From Strix aluco (Eukaryota; Chordata; Aves; Strigiformes; Strigidae): a stretch of 64,000 nucleotides of DNA. Positions 32,495 to 40,731 of the stretch are shown one piece after another. The notes under the pieces were generated by a model. It made no database searches and was not told the origin of the DNA. It saw nothing but the letters and a program-made list of their open reading frames with translations. How positions within the stretch are numbered: the first letter of the stretch is position 1; each line of letters begins with the position of its first letter. Position numbers and translations under genes: made by a program. The DNA lies in assembly GCF_031877795.1 (NCBI RefSeq), contig NC_133946.1, positions 10,515,144 to 10,579,143 on the forward strand, written 5' to 3'.

Positions 32495-33412
32495 TTAGGT
32501 AGAGATCGTGGTGACCCTTGTCTCTTCGAAGACCCTCCGGAAGGCAACCTGGGGGGACACCAAGGAGCAGTGTCTCCGGCAGCTCCCCACCAAGAAGTAG
32601 ATGAAGGGGTTGATGCTGCTGTTGATGCAGGCCAGCAGGAAAGCAACCTGGGAGGACAAAACACTGTAGCCAAACTGCTGCAGGAAATTCCAGATGCTGA
32701 GGGCAACACCAAAAATGAGAAAGAAGAGGACGGTGAGCAAGATAACTATGTAGAGCCTCTTGGGTTGACGTCGCTGGGAGCCACACAGGACCTTAATGAA
32801 CAGGATCACATTGGAAATGACCATGGGTGGGGCAAAAATAAGGAAGTTGAGGACATACATGGAGATAAGAGCTATCTGGCAGTGCTCATGCTCCTGCAAC
32901 AGGCACAGAGAAGTCACTGCAGCAATGACAGTGATGGAGAGGGCCCAGAGCAAGGCACACACCCCAGCTGACAAATGCTGGGGGCGGTGGCAGCGGTACC
33001 AGAGCGGACAGAGGATGGACACGCACCTCTCGATGCTGATGGTCGTCAGGAGGTACAAGCCCATGTTGTAGGAGAACAGTGAGAGCAGGAAAAGTGACCT
33101 CAGGTACGTCAAGGACACAGTGGGGGAGCAGGAGATGTTGTTGATCATATAGAGGAGAGCTGAGGCGACCATGAAGAGGAGGAAGGTAGAGTCAGCAACA
33201 GCCAGGTTGAGGACGTAGACGGTGATGGGATTCCTGCGGATGCAGAAGCCGAGGAGCCAGAGGACGGCCCCATTCCCCACCAGCCCGCAGAGGCAGATGA
33301 GCAGCGTGACAGCGTCTATGGCCACGTCGGTGACGTCTATCCTGCACAAGTCTTCTCCATCTGTCTCCAGCACAGGTGATGTGGGAGGTGGGGATGTCTG
33401 GTTCATCTCCAT
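32495..33412 (-). CDS. Mas-related G-protein-coupled receptor (MRGPR receptor 7)
   Basis: Encodes a 305-residue MRGPR-family GPCR, the inverted partner of receptor 6. Motifs: LLICLCGLVGNG in TM1 (37-48), LAVAD with D74 in TM2, ISIERC (E128, R129), the full family loop LWYRCHRPQH (137-146), cysteines 170 and 178 in extracellular loop 2, and NPFIY (268-272) in TM7. The nearly invariant TM6 proline is replaced by alanine (A237 in FGVALSI; receptor 6 has LPLSI), a one-base difference in the codon. The tail is short, ending 8 residues after FEE. The ATG lies 26 bases after an acceptor AG at 33440-33439. A plausible leader exon ends at 33793 with the donor GCAAG|GTGAGC. The frame is intact; whether signalling tolerates loss of the TM6 kink is unknown. 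Confidence 0.92.
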   Translation of the reverse strand: MEMNQTSPPPTSPVLETDGEDLCRIDVTDVAIDAVTLLICLCGLVGNGAVLWLLGFCIRRNPITVYVLNLAVADSTFLLFMVASALLYMINNISCSPTVSLTYLRSLFLLSLFSYNMGLYLLTTISIERCVSILCPLWYRCHRPQHLSAGVCALLWALSITVIAAVTSLCLLQEHEHCQIALISMYVLNFLIFAPPMVISNVILFIKVLCGSQRRQPKRLYIVILLTVLFFLIFGVALSIWNFLQQFGYSVLSSQVAFLLACINSSINPFIYFLVGSCRRHCSLVSPQVAFRRVFEETRVTTIST

Positions 33413-33792
33413 GGTGGGGGGCGGGACGTGGTGCCCGGCTGCGGTCAGAGCAGACGGGGAGTTAGTGGGACCCCAAAGGATGTGTCAGGGAGAGGGGTCC
33501 TGGTGATGTGGCACAGCAGGACTGGGGACAGGGGGGTGACAGGGGGGCTGGGGAGGCAGCTGCCTCCCCAGTGATGGGCTGGGGGGTGGTTGGAGGAGAA
33601 GTTGGAGGGGTTCCAGGTGTCCCCAGGTGGGATGCGCGTGGGAGCGGTGAGGGGGGCTGTGGGGAGCTCCAGGGAGATGCGAGCAGCAACCCAGGCTGGG
33701 CTCCGGTCCCAACTCCCTACCTTTCCAGGCAGCAGCCTGGGACTGACCTGCCCACGCGTCCGAGCGGAGCACGCTCCCTCCCTCCGGCTCAC

Positions 33793-33850
33793 CTTGCCAC
33801 GATCTTCTCAGATGAGGAGAACTGGGGTCTTCACATCCTCAGAAGCTCCA
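33793..33850 (-). other. probable 5' UTR exon end of receptor 7
   Basis: On the minus strand GATCGTGGCAAG is followed by GTGAGCC, a good donor (GT at 33792-33791). It lies 353 bases upstream of the acceptor at 33440-33439, so intron and leader fit the pattern of the other receptors. The 5' boundary given is arbitrary. Confidence 0.4.
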
Positions 33851-33879
33851 AGCAGCCCGTCTCATCTCCAAATAAAGCT

Positions 33880-34900
33880 GCTCTTTGGGGCGTTTCTGCA
33901 AGATCATGGGTCAGGTGGTCAAGAGAGCGCTGGACAGTTTCAGAAACACAGGCTGCATCACCAAGCCTCTTCTCCCATCAAATTTCTGTTGGTCTTGTGG
34001 GAAAGGAAATGTTTTGTCTGAGAGAATACCCCAGAGGATGAATACTGCAGCAGCTACATCTTGCTGTGAAAGTATCTTGATGCTTTTAGGATTCAACCAG
34101 ATATCTCATTAGACTGGTAATTACCACCTTCCTAATTGTTTTACTGTGCTCCAGTCTCCTCCCACCACCCTGCCCTGATGCTGGCATCCTTCTGAGATTC
34201 TTCATTACTGTGTGCATTCACTTTCCAGTCTCCTGGCATGTGAATTATCGCTGTCTCTCCTCCGTCTTGGTCGTGCATCAGGCCTGGGTGGGAATTTGGT
34301 GTTCGAGCCATTGGTTCAGACTTGCCCCAGCTGGTCTGGGGGCTGCAGTGTCCTCCCGGACTAGCTGGTACCCACTGAGGGAGCCGGGGTGGGGGGGCTG
34401 GCGGCAGGAGAGCTGGTGATGAGCCAGCCGTAGGGCTGAGGGAGGTGGCAGAGAATGGCACACATGATCCCCCCCATCCCTCCCTGCACCCCTAAACCAG
34501 AAGCACCCATTCACCCCCACCGGGGATCGCACATCCCCGAGAAAATTGGAGTGTTGGAGTGCATCCAGCGTGCCGGGGTCACCGGGAAAAGAGCGGGGTC
34601 TGCCTGCACCAGCCATGTCCCGCTGGGCTGGGTGCCAGGGACAGTTTCCCAGCATGGCACGGCACAGCACGGCACGGCCGGTCAGGGCTGGGCACGGCAC
34701 ATCACCTGGTGTGACGGAAGGGGTGGCACTGGCAGGGGAGAGGGGGGCTGGAGCTGTGAGTCACCCCTCCCCGCACCTCCCTCCACCCTGGACTTTGCCT
34801 CCCGTGCATGTTTGGGGCAATAAAACCCCGGTTCCAGGAGCGGGGGCGGGGGAGTGGGCTGGGGCATTGAGGACGGCCCCCACCTGCAGCAGGCACTCAG
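33880..34900. other. intergenic stretch between receptor 7 and RHOD
   Basis: No gene recognised. Two plus-strand AATAAA hexamers (33871-33876, 34819-34824) have no associated coding exon. The second lies in a TATA-like context upstream of RHOD but is too far away to assign. Confidence 0.4.
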
Positions 34901-34904
34901 CGGT

Positions 34905-35330
34905 CAGGGGGCACACGCGTGTGTTTGCACACACAAGCGTGGGAGCATGCGGGTGCGTGTAGGAGGGAGCTGCGGGCGTGCGAGGGGGAGCCACACAAGC
35001 ACGGGTGTGCACGTACGTGTGCGAGAGAACCTGCGAGGAGGCGTGCAAGGAGGAGCCGGGCGTGCGAGCAGGTGCGTGTGTGCAAAGGAGTTGCACATGT
35101 GGGATGGTGTCATACATGTGTGTGTGCGTGTGTGTGTGTGTGTGTGTGCAAGAGGGAGCTGCGCACACAGGCGTGAAAAGGAGCGTTGCACACTCAGGCA
35201 GGAGTAGAGGTGAGCAGCGTGTGCCCCGCGGGCAGCAGGACCCGCTTGCAGAAGGGTCCCTGGCACGCACAGGGAGCTGCCCCCACGCGTGTGCAAGGCG
35301 TCGTGAGTGTGCAAGGACACCCATACGCGT
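34905..35330. repeat. GTGCGTGT-rich degenerate repeat with (GT)n core
   Basis: Imperfect CACACGCGTGTG, GTGCGAG and CGTGCGAG units, with a (TG)n microsatellite at about 35,115-35,148. It lies directly upstream of the RHOD start and may include its 5' UTR or promoter. Confidence 0.75.
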
Positions 35331-35507
35331 GTGAGCACCCTGCCAGCGCTGCCCCAGCCACCGCCACGGCCCCAGCCCCGAGTGGCGCCGCGGGCGGGCC
35401 CAGTGGGAGGGTGGGGGCCGCACCCTGGGCCGGGCTGGTGCCTCCTGCCACCCTGTCCCTGTCCCCGCCGAGGCCAGGCAGGCTCCGTGGCCCCACTGGC
35501 CGCCCCC

Positions 35508-35636
35508 ATGCAGCAGGAGCACGGGGGGCAGAACCCGAGACCCCCCGAGGCCGAGGTCAAGGCTGTTGTGGTGGGGGACGGGGGCTGCGGGAAGACGTCT
35601 CTGCTGATGGCCTTCGCCAGCGGGGATTTCCCCAAG
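35508..35636 (+). CDS. RHOD: RHOD coding exon 1
   Basis: 43 codons, ending in phase 0 at GGGGATTTCCCCAAG before GTACCG. Encodes the N-terminal extension and the P-loop. Confidence 0.93.
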
Positions 35637-37351
35637 GTACCGGTCTCCCTGTCCCCTGGGACATCAACCCCAGTGGGACCTCGTCATGAGTGGGGTCACC
35701 CGTCCCCGAGCGGCTCACCACGCAGATCTGCTGCGGCCGGGCGAGGCTCCCAGGAGCGGTGGCGGCGCGGGCAAAGGGCGGCGGATGCGGGACGGGACAG
35801 GCACGGTGGCGGCAGCGGGGACGTTTGCAGCAGGACATGGGGCCAAGGGAGGTGCTGGGACAGGGGGTGACCCAGCCTGGGGCTGAGAGGGGTCTGGGGT
35901 GGTCCCCCCTCAGCGGGTGGGCACCTCTGCCTCGCCTGGGTGGGTCACGGGATGGGGAGCAGGGCTTGTTCCACAGTGAGGGCACGTACGGGGCCTGGGG
36001 GGTGCAGGGAGGGGGGGCAGCCCACGGAGACCCCAACACCTCTCTCCCAGGCATCCCGCCTGCTTGAGGCTCGGTGCTGCCCTGGGCTGAGGGGGCCACT
36101 GTCCCGGGGCTGTGGGGGACAAGGAGAGTCCCCACCTCGCCTGCCCCAGGGAGGCACCATCATCTCCTCCCCCTCTGTTTTCCCCCGTTTCCCTCTCCTG
36201 ACCCTGAGTACCTCCCCGTGCCCTGTCCTGCACACACACCCCCACGGGGATCCCCTCCGTCGCTGCCCCCTGCCACTGCCCGCAGGCAGGCAGGACCTGT
36301 CTCATGCCCCCCCTTGTCCCCGGCCAGGTCTACGTCCCTACTGTGTTTGAGAAGTACACAGCCTCCATCCACGTTGGCGGCAAATCCGTGATGATCCACC
36401 TCTGGGACACAGCAGGTGGGACAGGAGGGGACGGGGCAGGCAGTCGTGCCCCCCTCACACCCAGCCCGTGGGTTTCGGGATGTCCCACACCCGTGGGTCA
36501 TGCCTTGAGGGGGTGTCCCCATGCACTGACCGTGGGAGATGGGGGGTTAACCCACAGCCAGCCAGCCGCCGGTCCTCAAGGTCATCACCCTCAGCAGTGC
36601 TGCCTTTCTGTCCCCAGAACCCCACGGTGTCCCCAACCTGGAGGGACAGGCGTGGTCCCAGGCTGGGGGGGAGATCCAGTCCAGTAGGAAACTGGTGCGT
36701 AATGGTCTGTTTCTCCACCCGGTAGGACAAGAAGACTACGACAGGCTTCGCCCGCTGTCCTACTCAGACGCCAATGTCGTCCTCATCTGCTTTGACGTCA
36801 CCAACCCCCACAGCTATGACAACATCCTAACGAAGGTAACGCAGCCTCCAAGAAGGGGGGGGTCTCCCTGCCCTGCGCATCCTCCCTGTGGAAAGTGGCG
36901 TGAAGCCGGAGCTGCTGCCTGTGTCCCTGTCCCCTGGGTGATATGTGTGTCCCCCCCGCAGTGGTACCCAGAGGTGAACCACTTCTGCAAGGGCATCCCA
37001 GTGCTGCTGGTGGGCTGCAAGACTGACCTGCGGCAGGACCGGTGGGTACTGTTCAAGCTGCAGCAGGCACGTCTGTATCCCATCTCCCACCAGCAGGCAA
37101 GTGCCACCCCCTGCCCCCCCAACACCCTCTCAAAAGGCCAGGGTCCCCCCGAGGGGGCATTCTGACCCCACAGTTCCCCACAGGGAGAGGCCATGGCCCG
37201 GCAGATCCATGCTGTGTCCTACTGGGAGTGCTCGGCCAAGTACCAGGAGAACATCAGGAACATCTTCGCCGAGGCCTGCCGTGCCGCCCGCAGTGCTGCT
37301 CGTCAGCGCCAGCGCCGGAGGCGACCCTGGGGGGGCTGCGTGCTCTGCTGA
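35508..37351 (+). CDS. RHOD: RHOD, Rho-family small GTPase (complete, five exons)
   Basis: Joining 35508-35636, 36328-36415, 36726-36835, 36962-37096 and 37184-37351 gives a 209-residue protein; human RHOD has 210. The P-loop is GDGGCGKT (23-30), switch I holds YVPTVFEKY (T48), switch II is [15 protein letters not shown] (D70, G73, Q74), and the guanine-recognition motifs are CKTD (128-131, the RHOD form of NKxD) and CSAK (170-173). [10 protein letters not shown] and the C-terminal basic run (RQRQRRRR) are RHOD-like. The C-terminus, CVLC, is a CAAX box for prenylation and membrane anchoring. In mammals RHOD acts on early endosome movement, Golgi transport and actin. The ATG follows a GC-rich leader. 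Four splice junctions keep frame; intron 4 has a GC donor. KDM2A follows on the same strand, as in mammals. Confidence 0.95.
36328..36415 (+). CDS. RHOD: RHOD coding exon 2
   Basis: Starts after CCCCGGCCAG and encodes [10 protein letters not shown] (switch I) through WDTA. Ends with one base of the Gly73 codon before GTGGGA. Confidence 0.93.
36726..36835 (+). CDS. RHOD: RHOD coding exon 3
   Basis: Starts after CACCCGGTAG. Completes Gly73 and encodes [10 protein letters not shown] (switch II) through NILTK. Phase 0 end before GTAACG. Confidence 0.93.
36962..37096 (+). CDS. RHOD: RHOD coding exon 4 (GC donor)
   Basis: 45 codons from [10 protein letters not shown] to ISHQQ, including CKTD. The acceptor is CCCCCCGCAG. 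The exon ends CAG before GCAAGT, the consensus of GC-AG introns; no GT donor nearby would keep the frame and the family alignment. Confidence 0.9.
37184..37351 (+). CDS. RHOD: RHOD coding exon 5
   Basis: Starts at GGAGAGGCC after TTCCCCACAG and encodes [13 protein letters not shown], the basic tail and CVLC, ending at TGA. A competing CAG eight bases further from the exon is out of frame for this junction. Confidence 0.92.
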   Translation, partial: GEAMARQIHAVSYWECSAKYQENIRNIFAEACRAARSAARQRQRRRRPWGGCVLC

Positions 37352-37656
37352 GCCCCCCCCAACCCTGGCATAGCCCCTGGGACCCGCTGCTGCCCCCCAA
37401 ATCAGGACAGCACCTCAGTTCCCAGCTGCTGCCAGACCTCCTCTGCCACCGCTGCCACGCTCCTGTGTCCCCCCCCTCAGCTCTGGGGGGACAGTGCTGC
37501 CGGTCACCATGGGGTACCAGCAGGATTGCACCCCTCTGGGGATGAAGAAACAGTCCCACCACGGACCCCAGCATCCGAGCACCCTCTGCCAGCCTGCCCG
37601 CACTGAGTCCTGCGGGCAGACGGGGTCTGGCAGCAGAGAACTGATTTTAACGGGGC

Positions 37657-37672
37657 GGGGGGGGGGGGGGGG
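37657..37672. repeat. G homopolymer in RHOD 3' UTR
   Basis: A run of 16 G's inside the likely RHOD 3' UTR; its length may be uncertain in an assembly. Confidence 0.9.
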
Positions 37673-37739
37673 TGTCCCCTTCCTGCTGGCAGGCCAGCGA
37701 GGGAGTGGTGACACGGGGTGATTTTGGTGAATTTTGACC

Positions 37740-37745
37740 ATTAAA
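37740..37745 (+). promoter_or_regulatory. RHOD: poly(A) signal ATTAAA, RHOD
   Basis: ATTAAA about 390 bases after the RHOD stop codon, followed by a CA/GT-containing stretch. It is the first canonical-type signal after the gene. Confidence 0.65.
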
Positions 37746-37859
37746 GCTCAACACACACCAGCGTGGCATGGTCCCTGCAGGCAGAGGCACGGCGGCAGGA
37801 GACAGGGCTCTGCCACGGACCTGCAGCCCCCGGGAACGAGCCCCCCCTGCTTTTTGGCT

Positions 37860-38040
37860 GGGGCATGTGTATGTATGTATATAGGTGTGTATGTGTGGGC
37901 ACTGCCCGTATGTAGGCGTGTATGCATGGGTGCTGTGTGTATATGGGTGTATACACGTGGGTGCTGCCCATACAGAGGTGTGCCTGTGCGCGTCTCCGGG
38001 CTGTGCACACACCCCTGTGTGTGTTTACACGCAGGGACAC
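37860..38040. repeat. degenerate GTGTATG minisatellite
   Basis: Units such as GTGTATGTGTGGGCACTGCC and GTATATGGGTGTATACACGTGG repeat at about 38-45 bases between the RHOD 3' end and the KDM2A CpG island. Confidence 0.75.
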
Positions 38041-38590
38041 GCAGGTTTCTGCCGGCGGCGGTCAGCGCGCCGGCCGTACGTGTCCCTATAGCGGGCGGAT
38101 GTCGATGCACACGTCTATAGGCGCCTCCCGCGCACGTGTCCCGCGCCTACGCCTACAGACCCCCCACGGTGACCGCGGGCGCGCAGAGGTGTGACGCCTG
38201 TGCGGACAGTCGTGTCCACGCGGGGCCCACGCCGCTGCCCGTGCTGCCAACGCTGGCCCTGCGCTGCCCCCGCCCCGCCGGGACTCCCGCTGCCCCGGTC
38301 CCTCGGAGCATGCGCGGGGGGCGGTGGGCCCGTGAGGGGCGGGGCTGATGGAGGGCGGAGCCAATCCCCGGGCCGCGCTTGCGCGCTCGCTCCCGCCCCG
38401 GCGAGGGGCGGGGCCGTTGGGGTGCGTGCGCGCGTCCCGACGCCGAAGCGGGCCGGGCGCGGGGAGGGGGAGCGGCGCATGCGCGCGGTGCGCGGCGGGG
38501 GAGGCGGCGGGGGGGGTCAGGGGAGGTTGCGGGCGGCGCAGGCGCAGTGCGGCGGCCGAGTCAGTGTGTATGTGAGACTCTGACGGGTTC

Positions 38591-38617
38591 AAAATGGCGG
38601 CGGCGGCTCCTGTGTGA
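38591..38617 (+). promoter_or_regulatory. KDM2A: YY1-type element overlapping a short upstream ORF
   Basis: CAAAATGGCGGCGG is an exact match to the YY1 core AAAATGGCGGC that often sits just downstream of TATA-less starts. Its ATG at 38594 opens a seven-codon ORF (MAAAAPV) ending at TGA 38615-38617. The element probably lies in KDM2A exon 1. The role is inferred from the motif and its position. Confidence 0.6.
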
Positions 38618-39053
38618 GGAGGGGAACCGCGTCCCGGCCGGGGGGCGGCGGCGGTGGGGTGGCGGCGGTGGGGCATGGCGTGGCGGGTGGTGAGGCCGCA
38701 CCGGCCCGGCACCCGGCGGGGCGGGGAGGAAGGCGGGGGGGGGGAACCGGGAGGGGGGGGGGTGCGGCGGGGCGCAGCGGTGGTGGCGGCGGCGGGGGGA
38801 CGCGGCGCCGGGCGGACGCGGCGCCGGGCCGGGGAGCGGGGCCCGCGGGAGCGGGCAGCGGCCCGGGGCGGCCGGCGGGGCTGTCAGCGCCTGCTCGCCG
38901 CGGCGGGGGCGGCGGGGGGAGGGCGGGCGGCGGGACCGGGGGGGGCGCGGGGCGGCGCGGCTGGCGGGCCGGGCCCGGGCCCGGGGCGCGATCGCTGCCT
39001 GACCCGGGGGTTCCTCCTCCGTCTCTTCTGTTTCTCCCCGTCTCGCCGCTTAG

Positions 39054-39081
39054 AAGAGGACAAAGGCGCAGGAGAGACCTG
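39054..39081 (+). other. KDM2A: candidate 28-base 5' UTR exon of KDM2A
   Basis: A long pyrimidine tract ends CGCCGCTTAG at 39053, and the block ends ACCTG before GTGAGCC at 39082. Both splice signals are strong for so short an interval. It would be a noncoding microexon or the end of an alternative first exon. Splice-signal inference only. Confidence 0.4.
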
Positions 39082-40689
39082 GTGAGCCACTCGCTGGGGG
39101 CGGCGGAGCAGGGGAGGGGGGGGGGCGGGGGTCCGGCGCCGACCCGCCGCCCCCGGCCGACCCTTAAGTTTCCGCGAGTCCCCGGAGAGGAGCCGGGCGG
39201 CGGGCGCCGGTCGCCTCCCCCGCCGGGTCGCGCTACGGGAGGCGGCGGGGCCGCTGCCCCGGCCGGGAGGGTGCGGGCGGGTCTCCCCTTCCTTGCGGCC
39301 CCCGGGAGGCCGGGTCGGGAAGTTGGTGGGCAGGGGCCGGTGGGGCGGGGGGGGCGCTCCCGCGGCTGGAGAGTGCTGGCTGACAGCTCCCCGGGGACTG
39401 ACGTCCTCAGCGGCCGTCCCAGGGCTTCCCCCGCCGCCGCTTTGTTCGGCAGGGCCGGGGCTGCCGCCCTCCTGCCCCGGCGAGGTAGGGGGGCGGGGGG
39501 GGGAGCAGCGGGGCCGGCCCGGGCCGGGCCTCCACGGCGGGGGTGGGATGGGACCGGTGGAGCCGCGCCGGGCTGGGGGTTTGCCCCGTGTTGTGGTAGC
39601 GGGTGTTGCGGGCGGGCTGGCTTGGCTGGTGTGTTGCACTCCGGTTGTCCGGGTGTTTATAAACAGAGTTTAGCAAGTGTAAGGAAACTGCTGAGGCAGC
39701 CTTAGCTGAGCGGGGAAGCCGGGTCCTGAGCGGTACGGGCGGCAGGGATGGGGGAGATGCTAGCGGGACTTGGAACGCTCTGCTGTCAAACCGTGCTCGG
39801 AGGGTCGGGGAAGAGCAGGATGAGACAATTTCTCTCCACGCTATGGTAGCGTTTCTGTAAGACCACACGGGGTGGCAAATCCCTTCCCTGAAGGTCTGGC
39901 GTAAGCATAGTCATGGGGATTAAGAGCTGCAGTATACCCAAGCTTTGGTTTCTTTCTGTTCCTTTAAAAAAAAAAAGTTTAGGTGCCATCTGATGCCTTG
40001 GGAGGTTTTCCCATGTTATTGTGTGGTGTCACAAGGTGGCAGATTTTGAGATCTGAGCACTTAAGTCTTCTCAAGACAGGAGTTAGTCCCCTTACTGCAG
40101 CTGTGCTCAAGTGCTGTACGTAGGAGAGATGCCATACACCTTCCCCGTTCATGGGAGATGTTCTGTACCCATGTAGCTTCTCCCAAGTGCCATGGTACAG
40201 GATATCCAGAGGACGGCAATCGTGTTGCTTGGAGGAGTTGGTTCTCTAATGAGTAATCTTGTACTCTGGGGGTACCAGGCAGCTCCCCGACTGCCGTCAA
40301 GTGTTTGACAGCAGCTTGCCTGTTTCATATCCTAGTGTGGGCCAACTGAGCTGCCATTTGTGCTGGTTGTAGTATGGAGTGGAGGTCTTTTCCTGATCTG
40401 AGACCTGCAGCTCATGTCATGTTACAGAACAGCTGGTAAAGTCATTTGCTCTAGGTCATGCCTAAAGTTAGAATGGGAGTGTTAAAAGTTGAGCTGGGCT
40501 CATCCGCTGTGTTCACTTAGCCCTGCACAGTGGTATGGAACCAGCCTCAAAATGAGCAGAGAAACGAGGGATTTAGGTGCCTTGTGTCTGTGTGCCCTGC
40601 TTCACTCTTTCTCTCTGACTTCAAAGGAGGAAGAGGAGGAAGACAGCAGTCCTGGAGTGTCCTTCTCACTCTCTTCAGAAGAGTCGGAG

Positions 40690-40731
40690 ATGGAGCCCGA
40701 GGAAGAAAGGATCCGTTACAGCCAAAGACTG
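40690..40731 (+). CDS. KDM2A: KDM2A coding exon with start codon
   Basis: Fourteen codons, [14 protein letters not shown], phase 0 end before GTCAGT. The exon itself probably starts at 40679 after TCTCTTCAG; an alternative acceptor is CTTCAAAG at 40626. The upstream frame stays open but is not conserved-looking. Confidence 0.92.

Larger units (their letters stand above)
38130..39560 (+). promoter_or_regulatory. KDM2A: CpG-island promoter of KDM2A
   Basis: About 1.4 kb of very GC-rich DNA dense in CpG, with no TATA box, just upstream of and co-oriented with KDM2A. CpG-island, TATA-less promoters are usual for this ubiquitously expressed gene. The long open frame 38614-39705 through it is compositional. 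Its left end comes close to the RHOD 3' end, leaving only about 400 bases between the genes. Confidence 0.85.

Noticed and set aside
34819-34824. AATAAA in a TATA-like context upstream of RHOD
   Set aside because: Nearly 700 bases from the RHOD ATG with no exon to connect it, and no gene ending there; left unassigned.
38614-39705. 363-codon Gly/Arg-rich frame in the CpG island
   Set aside because: Compositional open frame in very GC-rich promoter DNA; crosses splice-like signals and has no homology that I recognise.
40489-40689. In-frame extension upstream of the KDM2A ATG
   Set aside because: It crosses likely acceptors at 40626 and 40678, and known KDM2A starts at [14 protein letters not shown].
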